Assembly: GCA_934130285.1 (NCBI GenBank)
Contig: CAKOXT010000001.1
Span: forward strand, 248,001-312,000
Reading direction: 5' to 3'
Source of the DNA: an uncultured Clostridia bacterium
GTDB taxonomy: Bacteria; Bacillota; Clostridia; TANB77; CAG-508
DNA: 64,000 bases
Under the pieces are notes generated by a model. It did no database searches. It was not told where the DNA came from and was given only the letters and a program-made list of their open reading frames with translations. This document shows positions 46,907 through 54,987 of the stretch, piece after piece (within the stretch, counting starts at the first letter, position 1; every line of letters starts with the position of its first letter). The position numbers and the translations under genes are program-made.

Positions 46907-48613
46907 ATGAAAAATATAATGAAAAAAATTTATAATAATGTCATAACTAATCCATATGTAATATTATTTTTCGTTACCTTTTTAATAATGATTCCGTATA
47001 TTTTCTCAAATAAATATATAGATGGAAATGATTCAAATTTTCATATTAGCAACATATTTTCAATATATACAGGAATGAAACAAGGCGTGGTATCTAATGT
47101 ATTGCCTGTAATTGCTCATAATTTTGGATATGCTACTAGAATCTTTTATCCACGATTGGCACATTTTTCAGCTGCTTTAGTTACATTAATAATTAATGGA
47201 AATGTAATTTGCGGATTAAAAATAATTCATTTTATGGTGTTTTTTTTATCAGCTGTTATGATGTATAAACTTGTTAATAAATTATTTAACCATAAACTTT
47301 CAGCAATTATTTCTGCAATATTCTATTTATCTTTTCCATATATGATAACTGAAACTTTTGTTAGAGATTCTATAGCTGAGTCATTTATCTTTATTTTTAT
47401 GCCAATGATATTACTTGGTTTATATGAACTGTTTCATGGAGATAAAAAATACTTTTATTTATGCTTTATATTAGGATATGTTGGACTAATTAATTCACAT
47501 TTAGTATTAGCTGTATATTTCACAGCATTCGCATTTATGTATCTATTGTTAAATATTAAAAAGGTTTTTGATAAAGAAAATTTGCTAGCTCTAATAACAT
47601 CATCTACACTAATTTTATTACTTACTGCAACATTTACTATTCCTATGTTACAGCATAAATCGTTAAATGCTTATACTGTTTTTAAAGATGATGGGATGGC
47701 AAACGGTGGTTCTGTAGCAGGGTCAACAATGGGATTTAAAGACTTTTTCATACAAAAGCCATGTGCTGCATATTCAGATATAACTTATTATTTGAATTTG
47801 TTAGGGGTTGGACTTGCTGTTTATGCTATAGTGATTAATAAGAAAATATTTGTTAAAGATGAACAGAATAATTTTTTTAAATTTCTATTTATTGCTATAA
47901 TAATATGTACATTTTTAATGTCAAAATTGTGTCCATGGGTAATTTTCCCTAAGACTCTTTTGATGATACAGTTTGCATGGAGATTAGAAGCAATATTGCT
48001 ATTATTACTAAGCATATTGGCTGGCAGTGTATTTAAAACAATAGAAAATAAGAAAATACGTGTAACTGTAGTTATAATTACAATTGCATTTAATGTTTTT
48101 ACTGTATATAATGCTTATAATTTTGATATTTTGAAAGACAGAAAATTAGAAGATATTGATATGTCATCATATGGTATGGGATGGCAAAGAGAATATTTAC
48201 CAATCAATACAGAAAATAATTTGGAATATTTTGATTCAAGAAATGATGATATTTTAGTAAAGAATGGTTCTGCAACAATATCCGTAAAAGAGAATAATGT
48301 TCCAACATTAGAAGCTGAAATAGAAGATTGCGAAAACGAGACAACTATTGAATTACCTAGAATTTACTATTTAGGATATGAGGCTACATTAGAAGGAAAT
48401 GGAACTACTAAAAAATTGGAATTATATATGAATGACAAAGGCTTTATAGAAACTAAAGTTAATTCTAATGGAATATTAAAATTAACATATAAGGGAACAT
48501 TAATGATGCAAATAGCAAATGCTATATCTATTATAACGTTAATTGGTATAGTTGCTTATGTTATAATCAGATATGTTTTAAATGGAAAAATAAAATGCCT
48601 TGTTAATAAGTAG
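46907..48613 (+). CDS. GT-C-like polytopic membrane protein (YfhO/PTPS-related type)
   Basis: 568 aa with about twelve membrane helices. After helix 1 comes YIDGNDSNFHISNIFSIYTG, the acidic D..D..FH motif of lipid-linked-sugar GT-C-type proteins ('6-pyruvoyl-tetrahydropterin synthase-related' family). A C-terminal extracytoplasmic beta domain (about 445-535) is followed by a last helix. Probably transfers or flips an envelope sugar; the precise role is unknown. AAAAGGAG precedes the ATG. Confidence 0.75.
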   Translation: MKNIMKKIYNNVITNPYVILFFVTFLIMIPYIFSNKYIDGNDSNFHISNIFSIYTGMKQGVVSNVLPVIAHNFGYATRIFYPRLAHFSAALVTLIINGNVICGLKIIHFMVFFLSAVMMYKLVNKLFNHKLSAIISAIFYLSFPYMITETFVRDSIAESFIFIFMPMILLGLYELFHGDKKYFYLCFILGYVGLINSHLVLAVYFTAFAFMYLLLNIKKVFDKENLLALITSSTLILLLTATFTIPMLQHKSLNAYTVFKDDGMANGGSVAGSTMGFKDFFIQKPCAAYSDITYYLNLLGVGLAVYAIVINKKIFVKDEQNNFFKFLFIAIIICTFLMSKLCPWVIFPKTLLMIQFAWRLEAILLLLLSILAGSVFKTIENKKIRVTVVIITIAFNVFTVYNAYNFDILKDRKLEDIDMSSYGMGWQREYLPINTENNLEYFDSRNDDILVKNGSATISVKENNVPTLEAEIEDCENETTIELPRIYYLGYEATLEGNGTTKKLELYMNDKGFIETKVNSNGILKLTYKGTLMMQIANAISIITLIGIVAYVIIRYVLNGKIKCLVNK

Positions 48614-48655
48614 TTTAAATATTTTATTAAATATATTTTTTAGGAGGAAGAAAAA

Positions 48656-48943
48656 ATGAAAAACAATGTTTTAATTATTGGTTTTATTTGCTTAATTATT
48701 TTGGGGATATCAATGATTTCTTATTCAGAAGATTCATCTAATGCTGGACGTAGTGCTTCTTCTGAAACATATGGTGGAGATGCTTATACAGGAATTCAGC
48801 AAGCTGCTGCAACTACTGCGAATAATGTTGATAAGGAAAATGACAATTTTTTATATTATATAAAATGTAATGGTATTTTTTATATAATAGTTGGTGCTGT
48901 TGGTATCACTTATTCTGCTATTGATAAATTCAAGAAAAACTAA
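48656..48943 (+). CDS. Small two-helix membrane protein
   Basis: 95 aa: helix about 4-22, an exposed Ser/Ala/Gly-rich loop (GRSASSETYGGDAYTGIQQA), helix about 69-87, basic end. AGGAGG before the ATG. No family recognised. May accompany the preceding GT-C-like gene; a strong terminator follows. Confidence 0.7.
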   Translation: MKNNVLIIGFICLIILGISMISYSEDSSNAGRSASSETYGGDAYTGIQQAAATTANNVDKENDNFLYYIKCNGIFYIIVGAVGITYSAIDKFKKN

Positions 48944-48974
48944 TAAATTACTAAAATTTTTTTAGTAAACATGT

Positions 48975-49013
48975 AAAACGGCTTGTGAGAATCGCTTATA
49001 AGCCGTTTTTATT
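48975..49013 (+). terminator. Terminator (also member of a small repeat family)
   Basis: Stem AAAACGGCTT / AAGCCGTTTT, then T5-A-T5. Its 3' half (48990-49013) is about 83% identical to two elements in the AT-rich region at 50107 and 50271. Confidence 0.88.
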
Positions 49014-49070
49014 TTTAAGTAATATAATTTGTTGTTTGAATATTTGGTTAATGTGCTGGAATTTAGTTTA

Positions 49071-49099
49071 TTGTTAAAAAAATCTATTTATGGTATATT
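49071..49099 (+). promoter_or_regulatory. Promoter of the C39-like gene
   Basis: TTGTTA, 17-nt spacer, TATATT, 30 nt before the ATG. Confidence 0.55.
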
Positions 49100-49129
49100 G
49101 ACATTAAATAATAATTTAGGAGTTAGTAA

Positions 49130-49729
49130 ATGGAAAAAATAGAATATGATTATAAAAAAACACCTTTGACTTATCAAATTACAGAATATGATTGTGGGAC
49201 AACTTGTGTATTAAATGCAATAAAATACTTATTTAACAGAGAAGAAATAGTACCACAAATGTATAAAAAAATCTTAGAAGAAACATTAGATAAATCGTTT
49301 AATAATGAAATTGGAAAAGGTGGTACTACTAATATATCTTTAAGAAAATTATGTAATGAATTATATGTAAAGGGAGGGAAAAATGTTGACATTATATCTA
49401 AAGAACTATCTCAAGATAATGTGAGTATTTATAATAAGGAATTAGAAAAAGAAATAGTTAATGGATGTGTTGCCATATTAAAAGTTTATCAAGAGGTATC
49501 ACATTATGTATTACTAACAAAATTAGATGAAAGTTTTGCATACATTTTTGATCCATACTATTTACCAATAAACTATTATGATAATGATGATTCTGTTGAA
49601 ATAGTAAAAGATAGAGGCTTTGAATATAATAGAAAAGTAAGAAAAGAACGTTTAAATTCTAATACTTCATTAGATTTTGCATTATTACAAGGAGAGCAAG
49701 CACAGATAATAATTTTAAAGAAAATCTAG
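49130..49729 (+). CDS. C39-like (papain-fold) cysteine peptidase family protein
   Basis: 199 aa, no signal peptide. QITEYDCGTTCVLNAIKYLF places a nucleophile Cys (22) and an oxyanion-type Gln (16) exactly as in C39 peptidases; the catalytic His is in VSHYVLLTK and the Asp in YIFDPYYLP. Stand-alone C39-like domains in Clostridia are of unknown role (bacteriocin leader cleavage is the role of the transporter-linked ones). No transporter or bacteriocin precursor is next to it. TAGGAG before ATG. Confidence 0.75.
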   Translation: MEKIEYDYKKTPLTYQITEYDCGTTCVLNAIKYLFNREEIVPQMYKKILEETLDKSFNNEIGKGGTTNISLRKLCNELYVKGGKNVDIISKELSQDNVSIYNKELEKEIVNGCVAILKVYQEVSHYVLLTKLDESFAYIFDPYYLPINYYDNDDSVEIVKDRGFEYNRKVRKERLNSNTSLDFALLQGEQAQIIILKKI

Positions 49730-50106
49730 AATTAAGCCGGAGTAGGAGAGAGGAGCTGCTTTGAAAACTACAAGTTTGAAAATATAAATTTAAATAATTT
49801 TAAATATGATTTTTTAGATCTAAAAACAAATCTAAAAAATATTTAAAAAAAGTTTTTATAAAAAACTAAATTATAAAAACAAAATTTAAAATAAAATTTT
49901 GAAATTTATAATTTATTAAATCTGGTTTTAGTTTTGCGCAATGTTAATTTACAATCATTATATACACGTAAAAAAACAAAACCGAACATTTGTGTATAAT
50001 AATTTTTTATATTATATTGTTATAATTAATGATTATTTTTGTGAATTTTTAGTACTTGAATTTAATTATTAAATTAATGATATTATTTATAAATAAAACA
50101 CTTCAA

Positions 50107-50130
50107 AATCGTTTTTAAGACATTTTTATA
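50107..50130 (+). repeat. 24-nt direct repeat copy 1
   Basis: AATCGTTTTTAAGACA followed by TTTTTATA; 21 of 24 positions identical to the copy at 50271-50294. Confidence 0.6.
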
Positions 50131-50270
50131 CAAAGTCAAACAAATTATATATTTAGAATTTAAAAGCCAAATATATAATTTATACGAAATATTATATAAA
50201 TCTAATGAAATATTCATAAATTAGGTATTTCTAAAATATACAAAAAATGGTCAAAAAAACGACGCACGAG

Positions 50271-50294
50271 AATCGATTTTAAGGCGTTTTTATA
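50271..50294 (+). repeat. 24-nt direct repeat copy 2
   Basis: AATCGATTTTAAGGCG followed by TTTTTATA, preceded by CACGAG; 20 of 24 identical to the 3' half of the terminator at 48990-49013, which is preceded by GTGAG. Likely a degraded terminator-like element. Confidence 0.6.
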
Positions 50295-50572
50295 AATTAG
50301 TCATATAGTTTGTTGTCTTAAAAATAAGGCTAATTTAGGCTTTTTCGTAATTTGATGATTTTTTTGAAAATATAAAAAGTAAATTATAAAATCAAAAATA
50401 AATTATATTAAAACTGTTATAATGAAATTATAAAGGTTGATTATAAAAGTTCGTTAAAATGGATTTTAAGAGGTCTGATAATTGAATAGATAATATATAA
50501 GCATAATATAGAATAAGTAAATATGCATAATAATTTATATATAAGAACGGATGGTCGAAAGTATTGAAATGT

Positions 50573-50660
50573 CTAGGAGTGGAGCCGTTTGGAACAATAC
50601 TATATTTGTCCTACTCCTATTTGCACAAAACTTTGATTTTGTGCAATGTTCTGTATTCCT
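50573..50660 (+). ncRNA. Candidate structured element with two nested inverted repeats
   Basis: TAGGAGT (50573) can pair with ACTCCTA (about 50613-50619), and TTGCACAAAA / TTTTGTGCAA (50621-50630 / 50637-50646) forms a perfect 10-bp hairpin, followed within 20 nt by a T7 tract. Could be a small RNA or decayed leader; no known class recognised. Confidence 0.3.
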
Positions 50661-50883
50661 TTTTTTACACTTTTCCATATCTACTTCTACCTCTCTTCTA
50701 TTGCTTATTGATCTTATATTGCTTATTGATATGTTAAAGTGAATCCAATTATAATTTACTATTTTATTATTTTATGTTTTTTTAAATTAGCTTTCGCAAT
50801 GATTTTATTTTAAAAATTATTATTTTTCACTCGTTTATTATAAATTATACAAGATATATTTTTAAATTTTGCTTTTACAACTT

Positions 50884-50984
50884 TCAAGTCCATAATAAGA
50901 TTTTTCTCGAAATCATTGGCAGTCCCATTTTTAATAACAACTTTTTCATTGGTGCTTCTGCCATTTTTTTTGTGTTCCTTCCAT
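50884..50984 (-). pseudogene. N-terminal remnant of a MATE efflux gene
   Basis: Minus strand: AAAGGAG, 8 nt, ATG, then MEGTQKK; after an 8-A run the other frame reads MAEAPMKKLLLKMGLPMIS, the typical N-terminus of MATE multidrug transporters. The similarity stops there and the rest is gone. So: one frameshift in the A-run plus a large truncation. Confidence 0.7.
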
Positions 50985-51010
50985 TTTACACACTCCTTTA
51001 GATTTTTTTG

Positions 51011-51049
51011 CAAAAAAATAAGCGTAAGTCCTTTTTCTGGACTTACGCT
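51011..51049 (-). terminator. Terminator hairpin, minus strand
   Basis: Perfect 11-bp stem (AGCGTAAGTCC / GGACTTACGCT) with a T-tract on the minus strand. It lies between the rsgA terminator and the MATE remnant, so it may mark the end of a vanished gene. Confidence 0.75.
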
Positions 51050-51139
51050 TTCGCTACTCGACTTTATAACCTTTCATTTTAGTATATAAATATCGTATCA
51101 TAAATTTAGAATCTTGTAAACAAATGTTCTTCCCAAACT

Positions 51140-51170
51140 AAAAAAATAGAGGACTGAAATTGTCCTCTAT
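51140..51170 (-). terminator. rsgA terminator
   Basis: Stem ATAGAGGAC / GTCCTCTAT with T7 on the minus strand, 9 nt after the rsgA stop. Confidence 0.9.
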
Positions 51171-51178
51171 AATTATTC

Positions 51179-52231
51179 TTATTTTTTGTGATGTTTATTG
51201 ATTTTTGAAATTTCTTTAAATTTATCTTTTTTATTTCTTAGATATTGTACAGAATTGGTGTTATATTCTGATTCTCTTTTTAAGCTTAAATATTTTTCAA
51301 ACCTTTCTTCTGATAGTTTGCCAGTTTCAATTGCTTCACGTATTTTACATCCAGGTTCGTTTGTGTGAGTACAATCAGAAAATTTGCATATTTGAGCTAG
51401 TTTTTCTATGTCTTTAAATGTTTCACTTATACCTGCTTCAGCGTTCCACATTCCTAGTTCTCTCATACCTGGAGTATCTATAATCATAGCTCCATTTGGT
51501 AACATTATTAGGTTTCGTGATGTTGTTGTATGTTTTCCTCTTGAATCTTTTTCTCTTATTTCAGAGGTTCTTATTATTTCTTTTCCGTAAAGTGTATTTA
51601 TTAAAGTTGATTTTCCTACACCAGAAGAACCTAGAAAAACAATTGTATTTCCTTTTGAAAAATATTTTTGTATGTTTTCTAAACCTTCTTTGGTTTTGCA
51701 ACTTATTGCATATACATCTACTCCAAAAGAAATGTCTTTAACTTGTTCTACATATTCTTGCGTATTGGCTACTAGATCGCTTTTAGTTAGTATTATTACT
51801 GGGATTCCACCTGATCCCCAAGCTAGGCTCAAATATCTTTCTATTCTTTGTAAGTTGAAATTATTGTTAAGTGATTGCATTATAAATACATAATTAAAAT
51901 TTGCAGCGACTAGCTGTTCATGCTGAATATGCAATTTGTGGTTTCTATCGCTTGTAGATGCAGCTCTTGAAAATGAGCTTTCTCTTTTTAAAGTTTCGAA
52001 AATCATGCTATCACCATTAGAATTCCACTCAATTATAACGAAATCGCCTGTTGTAGGATAAATGCTATTTGGATTATCATAATAGCAACCTCTTTTTATT
52101 TGAGCATATCCTTGCCCTTGGTTGCAAACAATTTCGTATCTATCTTTGTGTGCTGCAATTATACGTGCGATTGTTTGACCTTCATATTTTTTTATCAAAT
52201 TCTTTTTTAATCCATAATCTTTTATATTCAT
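51179..52231 (-). CDS. rsgA: Ribosome small-subunit-dependent GTPase RsgA (YloQ)
   Basis: 350 aa circularly permuted GTPase that checks late 30S assembly. N-terminal OB fold, G4 in ILTKSDLV, G1 GSSGVGKSTLINTL, G2/G3 region RGKHTTTS and IIDTPGMRELG, and a C-terminal zinc knuckle CKFSDCTHTNEPGC. GAGGAAAT before the ATG. In many Firmicutes it follows the serine/threonine kinase gene prkC; here it stands alone. Confidence 0.95.
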   Translation of the reverse strand: MNIKDYGLKKNLIKKYEGQTIARIIAAHKDRYEIVCNQGQGYAQIKRGCYYDNPNSIYPTTGDFVIIEWNSNGDSMIFETLKRESSFSRAASTSDRNHKLHIQHEQLVAANFNYVFIMQSLNNNFNLQRIERYLSLAWGSGGIPVIILTKSDLVANTQEYVEQVKDISFGVDVYAISCKTKEGLENIQKYFSKGNTIVFLGSSGVGKSTLINTLYGKEIIRTSEIREKDSRGKHTTTSRNLIMLPNGAMIIDTPGMRELGMWNAEAGISETFKDIEKLAQICKFSDCTHTNEPGCKIREAIETGKLSEERFEKYLSLKRESEYNTNSVQYLRNKKDKFKEISKINKHHKK

Positions 52232-52324
52232 TTTATTTCCTCTTTTCTTAAAATATTTGAATTTTAAGAAATTACGGAATCCAATATAATATTAATTTTT
52301 ATCAAAAAATCCTCCTTGTTTATT

Positions 52325-52885
52325 TTATTCTAAAATCTCTTTTACTACTTTACATGGGTTACCTACAGCTACAACATTAGATGGTATATCTTTGTTAACA
52401 ACGCTTCCAGCTCCTATTACAACATTATCTCCTATTGTTACTCCTGGTAAAACACAAACATTTCCACCAAACCATACGTTATTTCCTACTTTAATTGGCT
52501 TGGCGTATTCTAATCCTTGATTTCTTGTTTTGTAATCTAATGGATGACCTGAGGTGTAAAATCCACAATTTGGTCCAATAAATACGCTATCACCAAATTC
52601 TACTTTGTTAGCATCTAAAATTACTAAATTATGATTCGAATAAAAATTCTTACCTAGATATATGTTAAATCCATAATCACAATAAAAATTTGGTTCAATT
52701 CCAAGGGTATCGATTTCTTTTTGAAATAGCTTTTCTAATATTGCTTTTTTCTTTTCTAAATCTCTTACATCACAATCGTTGAATTTTTTACATAATTCTT
52801 TTGCGGTTAGTCTTTTTTCTAATAATTCTTTATCATAGTTAGCATCATATATTTCACCTGCTAACATTTTTTCTTTTTCATTCAT
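52325..52885 (-). CDS. Maltose/galactoside O-acetyltransferase (Maa/LacA type)
   Basis: 186 aa. N-terminal Mac domain (EKMLAGEIYDANYDKELLEKR), then a left-handed beta-helix of hexapeptide repeats (GNNVWFGGNVCVLPGVTIGD, VVIGAGSVVNKDIPSNVVAV) with the catalytic His in FYTSGHPLDY. Acetylates sugars with acetyl-CoA; exact sugar unknown. AAGGAG precedes the ATG. Confidence 0.93.
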   Translation of the reverse strand: MNEKEKMLAGEIYDANYDKELLEKRLTAKELCKKFNDCDVRDLEKKKAILEKLFQKEIDTLGIEPNFYCDYGFNIYLGKNFYSNHNLVILDANKVEFGDSVFIGPNCGFYTSGHPLDYKTRNQGLEYAKPIKVGNNVWFGGNVCVLPGVTIGDNVVIGAGSVVNKDIPSNVVAVGNPCKVVKEILE

Positions 52886-52977
52886 GATTTTCTCCTTAAT
52901 TATATTATTAATGCTTTAAACTTTGTTATATATATTTTTCTACAAACTATATTGTTGATACTTTACTAGAGTGTTTG

Positions 52978-53504
52978 TTATTCTTTGAAGACAAAATACT
53001 TACTCATATCAATTTCTTCTAATTCTAGCAATTGTATTTTCTTTTCTATTCCACCTGCATAGCCTGTTAAGCTTCCGTTTGTTCCAATGACTCTGTGACA
53101 AGGAACAATTATTGAAATGGGATTATGTCCTACTGCTCCACCTATTGCTTGTGCTGACATTTTTGATATGCCTTTCTGCTCTGCAATTTTTTTAGCTATG
53201 TCATTGTATGTAACTACTTTACCATAAGGAATTGTTTTTAAAATTTCCCATACACTTTTTCTAAATTCACTTCCAATAAGGTTTATGTCTAGTTCATTTA
53301 TGCCTGGCTTTTCTCTGTTAAAATATCTATCTAACCAGCTTTTTGTTTTTGTTAATATTTCAATATCTTTTTTTTTGCTGTTTCTTCTTTAAAGCCAGAT
53401 AAATAATATTTTTGATTTTCTATCCATAAGCCTATTAATTTATTATCTTTAGCTGCAATTAGTAAATTTCCAACAGGTGATTTATAATTGGTTGTGTAAA
53501 TCAT
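52978..53504 (-). pseudogene. Methylated-DNA-cysteine methyltransferase (Ogt/MGMT), one-base frameshift
   Basis: Suicide repair protein for O6-alkylguanine. From ATG 53504 (AAAGGAG upstream) the frame reads MIYTTNYKSPVGNLLIAAKD... KEETA, then a run of nine A at 53377-53385 shifts it. The other frame continues DIEILTKTKSWLDRYF, EFRKSVWEILKTIPYGKVVT and the active-site VPCHRVIG with a normal end. Ten A would restore a 175-aa protein. Homopolymer slippage: either a pseudogene, phase variation, or a sequencing error. Confidence 0.88.
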
Positions 53505-53557
53505 TTTCGCACTCTCCTTTTCGCTTATATTATATCAGATGATTTTAATATTTGCAT

Positions 53558-53586
53558 TTGAAAATTAATTAAAATTATTTTATAAT
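53558..53586 (+). promoter_or_regulatory. Promoter for the MGMT-like gene
   Basis: TTGAAA, 17-nt spacer, TATAAT; 18 nt before the ATG at 53604. It lies in the 99-nt gap between the two divergent methyltransferase-like genes. Confidence 0.7.
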
Positions 53587-53603
53587 GCTTTTGAGGTGAA
53601 AAT

Positions 53604-53913
53604 ATGAAAACAGTTTTAGATGATGAACTATCATATTTAATATATTCAATTGTAGAAGAAATCCCGGTTCGGTTGTGTTGCAACTTATGGACAAATTGCA
53701 AGACTAATGGGTAAACCTAAAAATTCTAGATTGGTTGGCAGAGCTTTGAAAATGTCTTTTCGCTATGGTAATTTTCCTTGCCATAGAGTTGTTAATCATC
53801 AAGGGAGAATTTCTCCAGGTTGGATTGAGCAAAAAGATTTATTAATAAATGAGGGTGTTACTTTTAAAGATGAGTTACATGTTGATTTAAAAAAACATCA
53901 GTGGAATATATAG
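53604..53913 (+). pseudogene. Small MGMT-domain (ATL-like) protein, one-base frameshift
   Basis: About 103 aa if repaired. MKTVLDDELSYLIYSIVEEI leads to a break at 53662-53667 (CCCGG); dropping one G gives EEIPFGCVATYGQIARLMG followed by GRALKMSF and FPCHRVVN. This is the DNA-binding domain of MGMT without the N-terminal domain, as in alkyltransferase-like proteins, but with the acceptor Cys of PCHR retained. GAGGTG site before ATG. Divergent from the Ogt gene. Confidence 0.8.
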
Positions 53914-53948
53914 ATAAAGCAGATAATTATTAATTATCTGCTTTATCA
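53913..53948. terminator. Long perfect hairpin
   Basis: Stem GATAAAGCAGATAATT / AATTATCTGCTTTATC, nearly no loop, starting at the stop codon. Between convergent genes, T-tract weak. Confidence 0.65.
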
Positions 53949-53956
53949 CTTATTTA

Positions 53957-54271
53957 TTACTTGCTTCTTTCTTTTGCATATTCACAAATAATATTTACTA
54001 CCTTCTCATTTCCAATAGAACAGTCAAGACAAATATCATAGTTTTCTTTATCTCCCCATTTTTTGACAGTATATCCAATTGATCCTAGTGATAAACAAGT
54101 ACAACTTTTTAAGTATGTTGTCCCCATAGATATTACTTCTTGATTTCCACCTGCAAATAAAGAAATAAACCATTTAGATCCAAATAAACCAAATAGCAAA
54201 AATACTATAAATATGCATATACTTAAAAATATTCCATTTCCAGCTACTTTCTTAAAGTCTTTTTTTGCCAA
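53957..54271 (-). pseudogene. Chimeric debris: MATE internal segment joined to a cytidylate-kinase-like C-terminus
   Basis: 104-codon frame. The first half (AKKDFKKVAGNGIFLS ... LFGSKWFISLF ... MGTTYLKSCTCLSLGSIG) matches the third-to-fourth-helix region of MATE transporters. It then switches abruptly to KKWGDKENYDICLDCSIGNE and a helix, like the C-terminus of the cytidylate-kinase-like family. Those two families are often neighbours or fused, so this is probably one locus with a large internal deletion. Its ATG overlaps the end of the XRE gene, and no proper start survives. Confidence 0.6.
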
Positions 54272-54852
54272 CTTTTTTTGTTACATTTTGGACATTTCAT
54301 ATAGCGTGTAGTTCCAGAGTGCATTGCAAAATATACTTGGCTATATTTTGGTACATATTTATGATGACATTTTTGACATTCATAATAACCTGTTTCTGTT
54401 TCTATTTTTAATGCAAATGAAACACCTATTATTAAAAGAACAAATGCTAATATAAACAATACTATTTTCGCAATATTATTCTCTACTAAAAATGATGTAA
54501 CGAAAATTAGTATTAAGAAAGATATTGTCGAACTAAATCCAATCACATTTTCATACATCATTAATTTTTTATTTTGCATTTCTTCTTTTTGTGCCATTTC
54601 TAATAATGTTTTTTCTGCTACTTCATTATAATTATTCATTTCAACCAACTCCCCACATAATAATTCATTTACACTTATTTTGAGTTCATTACACAAATCA
54701 AGCATTATTGATGAATCAGGCATTCCTTTTCCATTTTCCCATTTAGATATAGCTCTATCTGTAATGTTTAATTTTTTTGCAAGTTGCATTTGAGTTAAAT
54801 TATTCTTTTTTCTACATTCAGCTATAAATTTTCCTATTTTAATCTGATTCAT
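54244..54852 (-). CDS. XRE-family regulator with membrane helices and zinc ribbon
   Basis: 202 aa from the ATG at 54852 (AGGAGG 8 nt upstream). N-terminal helix-turn-helix (IGKFIAECRKKNNLTQMQLAKK ... ISKWENGKG, about 1-65), a linker, two membrane helices (about 105-150) and a C-terminal CxxC...CxxC zinc ribbon (YYECQKCHHKY, MKCPKCNKKSW). A membrane-tethered transcription factor common in Clostridia; target genes unknown. Its 3' end abuts MATE debris, so it may once have regulated that efflux locus (inference). Confidence 0.85.
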   Translation of the reverse strand: MNQIKIGKFIAECRKKNNLTQMQLAKKLNITDRAISKWENGKGMPDSSIMLDLCNELKISVNELLCGELVEMNNYNEVAEKTLLEMAQKEEMQNKKLMMYENVIGFSSTISFLILIFVTSFLVENNIAKIVLFILAFVLLIIGVSFALKIETETGYYECQKCHHKYVPKYSQVYFAMHSGTTRYMKCPKCNKKSWQKKTLRK

Positions 54853-54987
54853 ATCTTTTACCTCCTTCAATTTAAGTGTAAATTATTATCTAAAAAAAGT
54901 ACACATACTAATCGTTGAGAGGGGTATTTTTCTTTATCAACGATTAGTTGAATTGTTATAATTTGTGTGATAACTTGTAATTTATTG

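Larger units (their letters stand above)
49730..50800. other. Extremely AT-rich intergenic region with degenerate repeats
   Basis: About 1.07 kb with no convincing gene; a 63-codon frame at 50551-50742 is hydrophobic by composition only. It contains runs of A/T words, two 24-nt direct repeats (50107, 50271), a possible duplicated block (GGAGtaGGAG.../TTTTGcGCAATGTT at 49738-49945, again at 50573-50650), and hairpins near 50573-50650. Candidates: a small RNA locus, a relic of a mobile element, or a high-curvature AT island. Confidence 0.55.

Noticed and set aside
50551..50742. 63-codon hydrophobic ORF in the AT-rich island
   Set aside because: Hydrophobicity follows from T-rich DNA; no ribosome binding site; it overlaps the hairpin element.
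50810..51013. 67-codon minus-strand ORF
   Set aside because: It is the wrong frame of the MATE N-terminal remnant, which has the ribosome binding site and the family motif.
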